Source: Paenalicyclobacillus mengziensis (lineage in GTDB: Bacteria; Bacillota; Bacilli; Alicyclobacillales; Alicyclobacillaceae). Taken from it: DNA of 64,000 nt. This document shows, piece after piece, positions 47,183 through 55,144 of the stretch. How positions within the stretch are numbered: position 1 is the stretch's first letter; each line of letters opens with the position of its first letter. The stretch lies in assembly GCF_017298635.1 (NCBI RefSeq), contig NZ_CP071182.1, forward strand, positions 4,688,001-4,752,000, written 5' to 3'. Under the pieces are notes generated by a model. That model was not told where the DNA came from, did not search any database, and was given only the letters and a program-made list of their open reading frames with translations. The position numbers and the translations under genes were made by a program.

Positions 47183-47290
47183 GCAGACACAACTCCTCTC
47201 ACTTTTGCTTGCAGAAACGAATGCCGCTGTCATGCAACGCAGGGGCCGGCTTCAAGACCGTGAGTCAAGACTGTGAGTCGAAAAAGCCGT

Positions 47291-48370
47291 TCACTCCAAG
47301 TCTTCAATGGGCCTGACTAAGACACGCGTTCCAGTGGCGCTAGACTCGGCTGCTGCCTCGTTGATGGCCGTCAATCCAATCACGTCAAACGGCTTGATGG
47401 TTGGCTTGGTCCCATTCAAGATCCACGCTACCCACTGTTCCATTGGCATTGGCAGAGGGGCGCGAGTGGGCAAGTAATCTGACAGGCCATCACGTTGTGC
47501 GTCGCGCAATGCCGCATCTCCATCGCCCGTTGATGGTGTAACAAAGTACCAGCGGTCTTCCGGCAGCTTACTGCTTCTGACTTTCACGTTTTCACCCTCA
47601 ACCAAGACAGCCCCTTCAGTGCCGTGTACTTCCAGCACAAATGGGCTTTTGCCTGCGACAAAACCCGTTTCCAAAATACCAAGCGCACCGGATTCATACT
47701 CTACGATGACGGCTGAATTGTCATCGACTCCTTTATCAAGGTAAGCGGTAAGGCGTGCAGTAACAGCCTTTGGTTGTCCGGCCAGACGGTTCGTGAGATA
47801 GATGGGGTGTGCGCCAAGGTCGATGAGTGCTCCCCCGCCGCACAAATTTGCGTCAAAGAAATATGGTGGCAACCAACCGCTCGGAAACTGGTCTGTGGAC
47901 ACGGCCCCGTTGTGGGCAAGTCGACAACGCACCGATGTAATCTGACCAAGCAGCCCCCTATCAACGATGTCTTGCGTGTAGAGGTAGTACGTATCCGTGA
48001 GTCTCGGCAACGACACCATCAGCTTGACACCTGCTTTGCCAGCGGCTTCGAGAATGTCGAGGCACTCTTGTCGTGTAAATGCAAGCACTTTCTCTGTAAA
48101 AACGTGCTTACCTGCCTGAATTGCAGCCATAATCACGTCGTAATGGGCATTTGTCGGAGTCGTTACGACGACGGCGTCAATCTCAGGATTGGCGAGAATC
48201 TTATTTAGATTTGATTCAAAAACGACACCGAGTTCCCGGGCCCAGGTTCTGCCCCTCTCTGGTTGGTCATCCCATACCATCTTGATCTCAGTGTTTGGGT
48301 TAAGCTGTGCCTCAACTGCATAATCCTTGGCATGTACGTGCCATTTGCTAAGCAACGCTAGGGATATCAT
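47291..48370 (-). CDS. Gfo/Idh/MocA-family oxidoreductase (first of three)
   Basis: 359 residues from ATG 48370. It starts ISLALLSKWHVHAKDYA, a variant of the usual G-x-G-x-x-G nucleotide site (the glycine-rich loop is not canonical), then TPTNAHYDVIMAAIQAGKHVFTEKVLAFT (lysine of the EKP motif kept, proline lost) and LIDLGAHPIYLTNRLAG. It lies 38 bp after the NCS2 permease gene. The changed cofactor loop suggests altered cofactor binding or a different reaction. Confidence 0.85.
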   Translation of the reverse strand: MISLALLSKWHVHAKDYAVEAQLNPNTEIKMVWDDQPERGRTWARELGVVFESNLNKILANPEIDAVVVTTPTNAHYDVIMAAIQAGKHVFTEKVLAFTRQECLDILEAAGKAGVKLMVSLPRLTDTYYLYTQDIVDRGLLGQITSVRCRLAHNGAVSTDQFPSGWLPPYFFDANLCGGGALIDLGAHPIYLTNRLAGQPKAVTARLTAYLDKGVDDNSAVIVEYESGALGILETGFVAGKSPFVLEVHGTEGAVLVEGENVKVRSSKLPEDRWYFVTPSTGDGDAALRDAQRDGLSDYLPTRAPLPMPMEQWVAWILNGTKPTIKPFDVIGLTAINEAAAESSATGTRVLVRPIEDLE

Positions 48371-48408
48371 GACTGTCCCACCTGTTCTTGTTTGGAATAC
48401 GTCTCAGC

Positions 48409-49761
48409 TTAAAGGTTCGTGTCTCTGTTGAGCGGTGTTGCTTCTCGCTGTACCTTCCCTCTCGGGATGGCATGCTGAAACAACAAAATGATGATAACTC
48501 CGATGATGAGCCCGTTATGAAGCAGATATGCGAAGCTGGTGGAAACGGATCCCCACGCTGACGATGGAATCCACTGAAATCCCATACCAGCCACGATGGC
48601 AATACCAACTCCCATCATATCGCGTTGACTTGACAGCCCCTGTCTCAACATCTTTATCCCCACGCCAAACATTTCGGCGAAGATAATAAGCAAGATAGAA
48701 TAAGCAACGGGTGCGGGCAGATTTGCCGCCATCAGGTCAATTTTGGGAAGAAAGCCAAGGACGACCAGAGCACTAGCCGCAATGATAAATGGCCTCTTCG
48801 AAGCGATACGTGTCAGGGAAATGAAACCCGCTGAGCTCGTGATGGGCACGTTGCCAATGACGCCAAATAGTCCCGAGAGCATTGTCCCGAGTCCCGTAAA
48901 GAGCGTCCCGCGCCGTGTTGCACTTGACGAGAGTGGCGTCTCAAGCAGTTCATCAAAGGCATTCATGCTCGCAACCAGGTTCGACAGCAAGACAACGATG
49001 GTTACGACACACGTCAACACTATCCCTAACTGAAAATGTGGTGCGCCAAACGGAAACGTCTGTGGAAGCTGTATCCACGGTACGGGGCCAGTACGAAACT
49101 TTGTCAATCCAAAGACAGCAAACACGACCCAGCCTAAGCCAAGCCCAAGCAGAATACTGAAACTACGTAACTTTCCCTGTGCGCTCGAAGTAATCACATA
49201 GACGAGCACAATAATGGCTGCGGAAAGTACAGCAATCTTCCAGTTTACCGTCGTTCTCCCCATATAACCGACACCAAATACACCTGAAATCAGACTGCTG
49301 GCCATCTGCAAAGTAAGGAGAATCAGGTATGTTCCTGTCACGACCGGATTGAAAAGGGCTGCAACCCTGCCCATCAGACGGAAGACGACAAGTAGAACAA
49401 GGACGAGACCGCTGATGATGAGCCCCATCTCTAAATCGCGCTGCATCAGATAAATATTTCCGTGGACCTGGTCGGTCGTCTGGATTAAAACCAGAAACAC
49501 ACCCCACCATAGCCCCGATGGTCCCTCCAGAATCGGGAGTCGATGACCCCACCACACCTGCGCGATAGCAATTGCTCCGCATGCCAGAAGCGTCTTTGCA
49601 ATGTACATTGAGGTCCCCGCGATGGACAGGCCCAAGTCGTGAGCCAACACGATGGGGATGGTGAGACAGCTTGTGAGCATGAAACCGAACCATTGCAAAG
49701 CAGACAACCATAATAGGAAGCCGCCCGGATGTTCACTCATGCTGAGCGTCTGTGCGCGCAT
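48409..49761 (-). CDS. NCS2-family (xanthine/uracil type) permease
   Basis: 450 residues from ATG 49761, behind GGGAGGCAAGGCTC. It has about 12-14 membrane helices with QWFGFMLTSCLTIPIVLA at the start, LEGPSGLWWG, and the NCS2 core GLFGVIGNVPITSSAGFISLTRIASKRPF. NCS2 carriers import nucleobases or ascorbate with protons. Here it heads an operon of three sugar-type oxidoreductases, so the cargo may be something other than a purine. Three phased direct repeats lie 30-85 bp upstream of the start. Confidence 0.87.
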   Translation of the reverse strand: MRAQTLSMSEHPGGFLLWLSALQWFGFMLTSCLTIPIVLAHDLGLSIAGTSMYIAKTLLACGAIAIAQVWWGHRLPILEGPSGLWWGVFLVLIQTTDQVHGNIYLMQRDLEMGLIISGLVLVLLVVFRLMGRVAALFNPVVTGTYLILLTLQMASSLISGVFGVGYMGRTTVNWKIAVLSAAIIVLVYVITSSAQGKLRSFSILLGLGLGWVVFAVFGLTKFRTGPVPWIQLPQTFPFGAPHFQLGIVLTCVVTIVVLLSNLVASMNAFDELLETPLSSSATRRGTLFTGLGTMLSGLFGVIGNVPITSSAGFISLTRIASKRPFIIAASALVVLGFLPKIDLMAANLPAPVAYSILLIIFAEMFGVGIKMLRQGLSSQRDMMGVGIAIVAGMGFQWIPSSAWGSVSTSFAYLLHNGLIIGVIIILLFQHAIPRGKVQREATPLNRDTNL

Positions 49762-49790
49762 ATGAGCCTTGCCTCCCTGATAGCATGTGG

Positions 49791-49844
49791 CCAACACTTT
49801 TCAGCACATGTTCAACACTTTTTTGGCGTGTGTCCAACACTTTT
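49791..49844. promoter_or_regulatory. Three phased direct repeats between the NCS2 permease and galE genes
   Basis: The 11-bp word YCAACACTTTT occurs at 49791, 49812 and 49834, 21 and 22 bp apart, about two helical turns. The site lies directly upstream of the permease start and about 190 bp from galE, as expected for a regulator binding in tandem. Confidence 0.6.
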
Positions 49845-50031
49845 ATGTTATCAGACATCATGCACAGAGGATACGGTTTTGAGAGGTAGCTCGACGTTGA
49901 ATCTCGGTTCCTCCATACACTGACACAACGGCTATCAATGTAAGAAGAAACTTCGAAGTTATCGTGATCATGCGAAGAAAATGATAGGATGGGAATCAAT
50001 GAAATCAGAGAACCAGCGAGGGGGCCAACGT

Positions 50032-51069
50032 ATGGCAATCCTGGTAACGGGCGGTGCCGGATATATCGGCAGTCACACGTGCATTGCCTTGATAGAAGCG
50101 GGTTACGATGTTGTCGTGGTAGACAACTTCTCAAACAGCAGAACCGACGCCATGACACGGGTCACAGAGATTACGGGGCGCTCAATCCCTGTTTATGACC
50201 TCGATTTGTCGAATCCTATCGCAGTGGCACACTTGTTTTTAACCAACACGTTTGAAGCTGTAATCCACTTTGCAGGATTAAAGTCAGTGAGTGAATCGGT
50301 TTCCGATCCGCTCAAATATTACTCAAACAACCTTTCGGGGACTTTGGTGTTGCTTGAAGCCATGAAGAAGTTCGGGGTCACAAACTTGGTCTTTAGCTCG
50401 ACGGCTGCCGTTTACGGTATGCAAGAATCGATGCCGGTTCGTGAACAAGCACCCCTTGCTCCCATCAGCCCCTATGGGCGAACCAAGCTGATGATAGAGA
50501 TGATGCTCTCTGACCTCGTTGCCGCACAACCAAGGTGGAGCGTCGCAGTGTTGCGGTACTTCAATCCAGTTGGTGCTCATCCAAGCGGACTCATCGGCGA
50601 AGACCCAAGCGGGATCCCAAATAACTTGGTCCCGTATATTTCTCAAGTTGCTGTGGGCAACCTTGAAACCCTGACTGTGCACGGCGATGATTATCCAACT
50701 CCGGACGGGACGTGCATTCGGGACTACATCCACGTCATGGATCTTGCTTCCGGTCACGTGAAGGCACTCGATTACGTGATGTCCCGCCATGGACTTAGAC
50801 CATTTAACCTAGGCACCGGGATCGGCGCAAGCGTCCTTGAGGTCATCTCCGCATTCGAACAAGCATCAGGCATCAAGATCCCATGGCATATAGGCCCCCG
50901 ACGAATTGGCGACGCAGCCATCAGTTATGCCGATGTAACGAGGGCTACGGTGGAGCTTGACTGGCATCCTACGTACGAGTTGGTTGACATGTGCCGCGAT
51001 GCGTGGCGGTGGCAATCAAATTTTCCACATGGGTATCAGACACATCCAGCCCCACCTGTGCTGACGTAG
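50032..51069 (+). CDS. galE: UDP-glucose 4-epimerase
   Basis: 345 residues from ATG 50032 (GAGGGGG upstream). The short-chain-dehydrogenase fold shows VTGGAGYIGSH (6-15), S123/T124 and the catalytic Y148-x-x-x-K152 in SPYGRTK, then VLRYFNPVGAHPSGLIGEDP and CIRDYIHVMDLA. It interconverts UDP-glucose and UDP-galactose with bound NAD, for cell-surface sugars or galactose use. It stands alone on the plus strand; its 3' side is a 1.2-kb block of tandem repeats. Confidence 0.94.
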   Translation: MAILVTGGAGYIGSHTCIALIEAGYDVVVVDNFSNSRTDAMTRVTEITGRSIPVYDLDLSNPIAVAHLFLTNTFEAVIHFAGLKSVSESVSDPLKYYSNNLSGTLVLLEAMKKFGVTNLVFSSTAAVYGMQESMPVREQAPLAPISPYGRTKLMIEMMLSDLVAAQPRWSVAVLRYFNPVGAHPSGLIGEDPSGIPNNLVPYISQVAVGNLETLTVHGDDYPTPDGTCIRDYIHVMDLASGHVKALDYVMSRHGLRPFNLGTGIGASVLEVISAFEQASGIKIPWHIGPRRIGDAAISYADVTRATVELDWHPTYELVDMCRDAWRWQSNFPHGYQTHPAPPVLT

Positions 51070-51107
51070 CGGCACTTACAGTGTGACGCTCGCAAAGCCC
51101 CTGCGCA

Positions 51108-51375
51108 ACACGTGGGGCTGTGGGAGCCTGGCACTGCCGGGGCCGTGGGGCTGCCGGGCCTGCGACTGCCGGAGCCTGCGACTGCCGGGGCCGTGGGGCT
51201 GCCGGGGCCGTGGGGCTGCCGGGGCCATGGGGCTGCCGGGGCCGTGGGGCTGCCGGGGCCGTGGGGCTGCCGGGGCCTGCGACTGCCGGGGCCTGCGACT
51301 GCCGGGGCCTGCGGCTGCCGGGGCCATGGGGCTGCCGGGCCCTGCGACTACCGGGCCTGCGGCCACTGGGTCCAG
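51108..51375. repeat. G-rich 18-bp tandem array after galE
   Basis: About 14 units around GGGGCTGCCGGGGCCGTG, mixed with a variant CGACTGCCGGGGCCTG. Because 18 is divisible by three, several overlapping frames stay open, but none has a ribosome site or a recognisable product, so I do not call a gene. The plus strand has many GGGG runs close together and could form G-quadruplexes. Confidence 0.85.
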
Positions 51376-51448
51376 GCCCGGGTCGGGTGCGGCCCCCCGG
51401 TGTAGAGCAGCCATCACCGATCGCATCGATCTAGCCACGTACACCGTG

Positions 51449-51700
51449 ACTCCATGGGTATCTTGGGAATATAACGACAGCTTTGTTCGCTCGAAGCTGA
51501 GCCCTATAGGTATCTTGCAGTCGTTAGCGATAGATGTGTTCGTTATGGTGGAACCCCATGGGGTATTCGGAGAATTGGAGCGATAGTTATGTATCTTATC
51601 CGCATACCCGATAGGGTATTAATATCGCGGCAGCGATACCTTTGATACTTAGTATTTCCAAACCGCCCTAGTAGCGATATTTTGGTATTCCTAAATCCTC
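51449..51700. repeat. Degenerate ~52-bp repeats with GGTAT and AGCGATA words
   Basis: GGTA words recur at 51457, 51509, 51562 and 51615 (52, 53 and 53 bp apart). Each of the later units is followed by AGCGATA about 20 bp on. One unit contains the hairpin TATCGC-GGCA-GCGATA. The units are too diverged to be a recent tandem array. No gene is seen. Confidence 0.6.
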
Positions 51701-51776
51701 ACCATACCCCCAACATCACTGGCTTAGAGATACTTTTGTGTTCTGCAATCTTATGGATACCCCACCCTCCCCAATG

Positions 51777-52298
51777 CGCTAGCGATACTTTTGAGCGCTG
51801 CGGCCTGTCGCGCGGCCAGCCGACCAGTCAGCACTACCTGACGAACGTTCGCCCCCGATCCGCTAGCGATACTTTTGAGCGCTGCGCCCTGTCGCGTGGC
51901 CTGTCGCGTGGCCTGTCGCGTGGCCTGTCGCGTGGCCTGTCGCGTGGCCTGTCGCGTGGCCTGTCGCGTGGCCTGTCGCGTGGCCTGTCGCGTGGCCTGT
52001 CGCGTGGCCTGTCGCGTGGCCTGTCGCGTGGCCTGTCGCGTGGCCTGTCGCGTGGCCTGTCGCGTGGCCTGTCGCGTGGCCTGTCGCGTGGCCTGTCGCG
52101 TGGCCTGTCGCGTGGCCTGTCGCGTGGCCTGTCGCGTGGCCTGTCGCGTGGCCTGTCGCGTGGCCTGTCGCGTGGCCTGTCGCGTGGCCTGTCGGGTGGC
52201 CTGTCGGGTGGCCTGTCGGGTGGCCTGTCGGGTGGCCTGTCGGGTGGCCTGTCGCGCGGCCAGCCGACCAGTCAGCACTACCTGACGAACGTTTGCCC
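51777..52298. repeat. 84-bp duplication holding a 31-unit 12-bp array
   Basis: The segment starting CGCTAGCGATACTTTTGAGC occurs at 51777 and again at 51861. The first copy has a single CTGTCGCGCGGC (51805). In the second this site is expanded to 31 units (51889-52260): 25 of CTGTCGCGTGGC, then five of CTGTCGGGTGGC, then one CTGTCGCGCGGC. The shared CAGCCGACCAGTCAGC... flank follows each (51817 and 52261, one mismatch). All frames are open through it because the unit is 12 bp; none is a credible gene. Confidence 0.93.
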
Positions 52299-52314
52299 AC
52301 AGCCCAGCCAAGGC

Positions 52315-53319
52315 TCACAAGCGGACCAACACCCGCCCCCGCATCTCGCCTTTCAACACCTGTGGATAAGCACTCGCGATTCCGTCCAATCCGACCTCTC
52401 TGTTGACCATCCGCTGCAGCGTATTTTCCGCTGGTTTCCACTCGGTGGCAAGTTTCTGCCACACGTCTTTGCGAATGTCCATGGGGCAGAATACCGAATC
52501 CACCCCGAGCAACTTCACACCTCGCAGGATGAACGGAAACACGGTTGTGGCTAGGTCCGATCCGCCCGTCAACCCACTCACCGCGACCGCGCCGTTATAG
52601 CGGGTCGTGCGCAGAATGTAGGAGAGTGTGGATCCGCCTACCGGATCGACCGCGCCTGCCCACACTTCCTTCTCGAGTACCCGCTTACTTTCGGCGGACG
52701 TTTCCGAACGAGGTTTCACGTCCTTGGCGCCCAGCTCTCTTAGGTAGCCGATCTCGCTCTCCTTCCCCGTGCTCGCCACCACCTCGTACCCCCGGCTGGA
52801 AAACAGTGCCACAGCCACGCTACCAACTCCGCCTGTGGCGCCTGTAACGAGAACAGGGCCTTGGTCAGCCCGTACGCCGGCCGTCTCCAAGTGATAAAGG
52901 GAGAGCGCAGCTGTAAATCCCGCAGTACCAAATACCATCGTTTCTCTGACGGTTAAGCCATCCGGAACCGCAACAACCCAGTCGGCTGGCACCCTCGCGT
53001 ATTGACTGAAGCCGCCAAAGTGATTTACACCAAGCTCGTAGCCAGTGACTAGCACCTTGTCGCCTTCCCGGAAACGGGAATCGGTTGAATTGGCGACGGT
53101 ACCCGCAAGATCGATGCCGGGAACGAACGGGTAGGACCGCACGATTCGACCATTTGGTGTACACGCGAGCCCGTCCTTATAATTGACGCTTGAGTATTCG
53201 ACACGGATGACCACCTCTCCCAGCGGTAGTGCATCCATCGTGAGGCCTTCAACACCAACCGAGAATGAGTCGTCATCTTTCTTTACCACCAGAGCTGGAA
53301 ATGAATCGGGCACCTGCAA
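52315..53319 (-). CDS. acuI: Acrylyl-CoA reductase / YhdH-YhfP quinone oxidoreductase
   Basis: 334 residues of the medium-chain dehydrogenase family without the structural zinc site. Motifs are VEYSSVNYKDGLA, VPGIDLAGTV, the NADPH site VLVTGATGGVGSVAVALFSSRGYEVVASTGK, and AVDPVGGSTLSYILRTT. It matches the AcuI/YhdH/YhfP branch, which reduces acrylyl-CoA or related enoyl compounds with NADPH. It is convergent with galE; the tandem-repeat block lies at its 3' end, and the last codons overlap the end of the repeats' flank. Confidence 0.85.
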   Translation of the reverse strand: MQVPDSFPALVVKKDDDSFSVGVEGLTMDALPLGEVVIRVEYSSVNYKDGLACTPNGRIVRSYPFVPGIDLAGTVANSTDSRFREGDKVLVTGYELGVNHFGGFSQYARVPADWVVAVPDGLTVRETMVFGTAGFTAALSLYHLETAGVRADQGPVLVTGATGGVGSVAVALFSSRGYEVVASTGKESEIGYLRELGAKDVKPRSETSAESKRVLEKEVWAGAVDPVGGSTLSYILRTTRYNGAVAVSGLTGGSDLATTVFPFILRGVKLLGVDSVFCPMDIRKDVWQKLATEWKPAENTLQRMVNREVGLDGIASAYPQVLKGEMRGRVLVRL

Positions 53320-53402
53320 TGACCTCCTTTGATAATTTCTGCGGATTTCGACGTTGATTCGCGAATTGTGCGGGAGTTCGCCCTAAGCGACGTGGGACGG
53401 CC

Positions 53403-54266
53403 CTATACAAAGGACTCTCCGTCACCGGATCCGCTTCTGTAAACACTTACCGTGGTTCCCATGGGTCCAGATGTAACACTGAGTTCTCCCCCGATATCCC
53501 GTGCACGAGCGGCCATAATCTCAAGTCCATGGCCGCTGATATTTGCACTTGTGGTATCAAATCCAACACCATCGTCTTGTACTTTAAATAGCCACTGATT
53601 CAGGTGACTGGGTGGAGTCTCCAGTGTTACGACCACATGCTTTGCGCAGGCATGTTTTACGATATTTGTAATCGCCTCCTGCAAAATGCCAAATAGCTGG
53701 ACTTGTTCGGATGTCGTGATGGTTGGAAAGGTGTGAGGAAACTCAGCCTCGAAAGTCAGTCCAGTCCGTGTTAAGGATTTTGCCAGATATGCTTCTATCC
53801 TGTCTTGGAGGTTCCCGAATGAACTGGTTTGTGCTTTCAGGTTGAAAATGGACTGTCTAAGATTTTCATCAATTTCCCGCAGGGACATCGTGACGTCATC
53901 GAGAACATTGATGAGCTCTTGTGCACCCAACTCGATAGCTCTAGTTCGAGCGGTCTTAATTTGAACACCCGAGTAAAAGATGGACTGAGCGATTTGGTCG
54001 TGAAGAGCTCGTGCCAAGCGCTCCCGTTCCTTTAATATCGCGTGAGCCTGCCTTTCTTCGCTCAGTTCTTTCTGAGAGTTACTGAACTGTTGAAGCAGGG
54101 TTCTTGACACCAGTGCTATCACAAACGCGTCGATGACGGCTGTGACCCAGTTGCCAATCTCCAGTGGCAACACATATTGTAGTAGAGTGTGTCGAATGGT
54201 TTCAAAAAGACCAATCACAACAGCGGGGACAATGAATAGAGTCCATTTGATGCGATTGAGTGTCAT
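53403..54266 (-). CDS. Sensor histidine kinase, HisKA_3 (NarL partner) type
   Basis: 287 residues. Two N-terminal membrane helices (about 8-25 and 40-57) with almost no outside loop, a coiled coil, then the phosphoacceptor H89 in ERLARALHDQIAQS and a HATPase domain with EAITNIVKHA (N box), DDGVGFD and GHGLEIMAARA. The short sensor region suggests intramembrane sensing. It is divergent from the response regulator at 54405, its evident partner. Confidence 0.9.
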   Translation of the reverse strand: MTLNRIKWTLFIVPAVVIGLFETIRHTLLQYVLPLEIGNWVTAVIDAFVIALVSRTLLQQFSNSQKELSEERQAHAILKERERLARALHDQIAQSIFYSGVQIKTARTRAIELGAQELINVLDDVTMSLREIDENLRQSIFNLKAQTSSFGNLQDRIEAYLAKSLTRTGLTFEAEFPHTFPTITTSEQVQLFGILQEAITNIVKHACAKHVVVTLETPPSHLNQWLFKVQDDGVGFDTTSANISGHGLEIMAARARDIGGELSVTSGPMGTTVSVYRSGSGDGESFV

Positions 54267-54324
54267 AGGCTGTTCCCCTTACACCATGTTGTACACCAAG
54301 TGTAACTGCTTTTATCTGTAACCA

Positions 54325-54353
54325 TCACTTTTCACTGTAGTCACTTTTCACTG
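54325..54353. promoter_or_regulatory. Direct repeats between the two-component genes
   Basis: TCACTTTTCACTG occurs at 54325 and 54341, 16 bp apart, in the 138-bp space between the divergent kinase and regulator genes. It may be an autoregulatory site or a simple duplication. Confidence 0.5.
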
Positions 54354-54404
54354 GACTTGCCTTTATTCTAGAGGAAATTATGCGGAAATGAAGGTGTAAT
54401 CCGT

Positions 54405-55064
54405 ATGCAAACGCCCCCTTATCAAATTATGGTTGCGGATGATAGTGAGCGTGCCAGAAAAGCAGTACGAATCATCCTCGAATCAGACTCTCATTTTGTC
54501 GTTCAAGCGGAAGCAGTCAATGGACAAGACGCGGTTTTAAAAGCGAGACAATATCACCCAGACCTGATTCTGATGGACATCAATATGCCCAACATGAACG
54601 GGCTCGAGGCAACACGAATTATCAAACAGGAGTTGCCTGAAACGCGCATTGTGATTTTAAGTGTCTCAGACGATGCAACAGATTTGTTTGATGCGATTCG
54701 CAGCGGAGCACAGGGATACCTGGTGAAACGGCTGGAACCCGAAGACTGGATTGCGTATTTATACGGAGTAATGAATGATGAGACTCGTGTTCCTAGGGAC
54801 ATCGCTGAAAAACTGCTGTCCGAGTTCCGATCCGATACAGTACCAAAAACGGACGCCACCGCTGCGTTGGAGTTGACGAGCCGTGAACGGGAGATCATTG
54901 ATTTGGTATGCACAGGTGCAACAAATAAGGAAATTGCAGCCATGTTGTTCATCTCGGAAAACACCGTAAAGAACCACTTGAAGAACATTATGGCGAAGCT
55001 GCACCTGCAAAACCGGGTACAGTTGATTTTATATGCCAAGAACCACATGAAGTCTCAGAAATGA
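54405..55064 (+). CDS. NarL/LuxR-family response regulator
   Basis: 219 residues. The receiver domain has D12, D13 and the phosphorylation site D58 in LILMDINMP, with K in GYLVKRLEPEDW. The C-terminal LuxR helix-turn-helix reads LTSREREIIDLVCTGATNKEIAAMLFISENTVKNHLKNIMAKL. It is activated by the divergent kinase. Downstream lies a 14-bp palindrome, an IS, and then oxidase-assembly genes, which could be its original targets (inference). Confidence 0.92.
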   Translation: MQTPPYQIMVADDSERARKAVRIILESDSHFVVQAEAVNGQDAVLKARQYHPDLILMDINMPNMNGLEATRIIKQELPETRIVILSVSDDATDLFDAIRSGAQGYLVKRLEPEDWIAYLYGVMNDETRVPRDIAEKLLSEFRSDTVPKTDATAALELTSREREIIDLVCTGATNKEIAAMLFISENTVKNHLKNIMAKLHLQNRVQLILYAKNHMKSQK

Positions 55065-55127
55065 ATCAAGTCATTCAAAAAATAGCTCTTGAGGGCTAGA
55101 GCGTCAATGAACGAATCTCGTTAATCT

Positions 55128-55141
55128 AGTACATATGTACT
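55128..55141. promoter_or_regulatory. 14-bp perfect palindrome AGTACATATGTACT
   Basis: A perfect palindrome 64 bp after the response-regulator stop and touching the target site of IS copy 2. Before the insertion it lay about 25 bp from the ribosome site of the membrane-protein gene, so it may be the operator or promoter element of that operon. Confidence 0.5.
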
Positions 55142-55144
55142 ATT

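Noticed and set aside
49791..49844. Purine riboswitch before the NCS2 permease
   Set aside because: The upstream minus-strand sequence has no purine-aptamer core; only the three direct repeats are seen.
51083..51586. Gly/Pro-rich frames in the G-rich array that look a little like collagen
   Set aside because: Overlapping frames on both strands are open because of the 18-bp unit. None keeps a strict Gly-X-Y pattern or has start signals.
51682..52554. Long open frames through the 12-bp array (Ser-Arg-Gly-Leu or Ala-Thr-Arg-Gln type repeats on either strand)
   Set aside because: The frames are open only because the unit is 12 bp and contains no stop. There is no ribosome site or conserved flank, and one frame runs into the acuI-like gene from the opposite strand.
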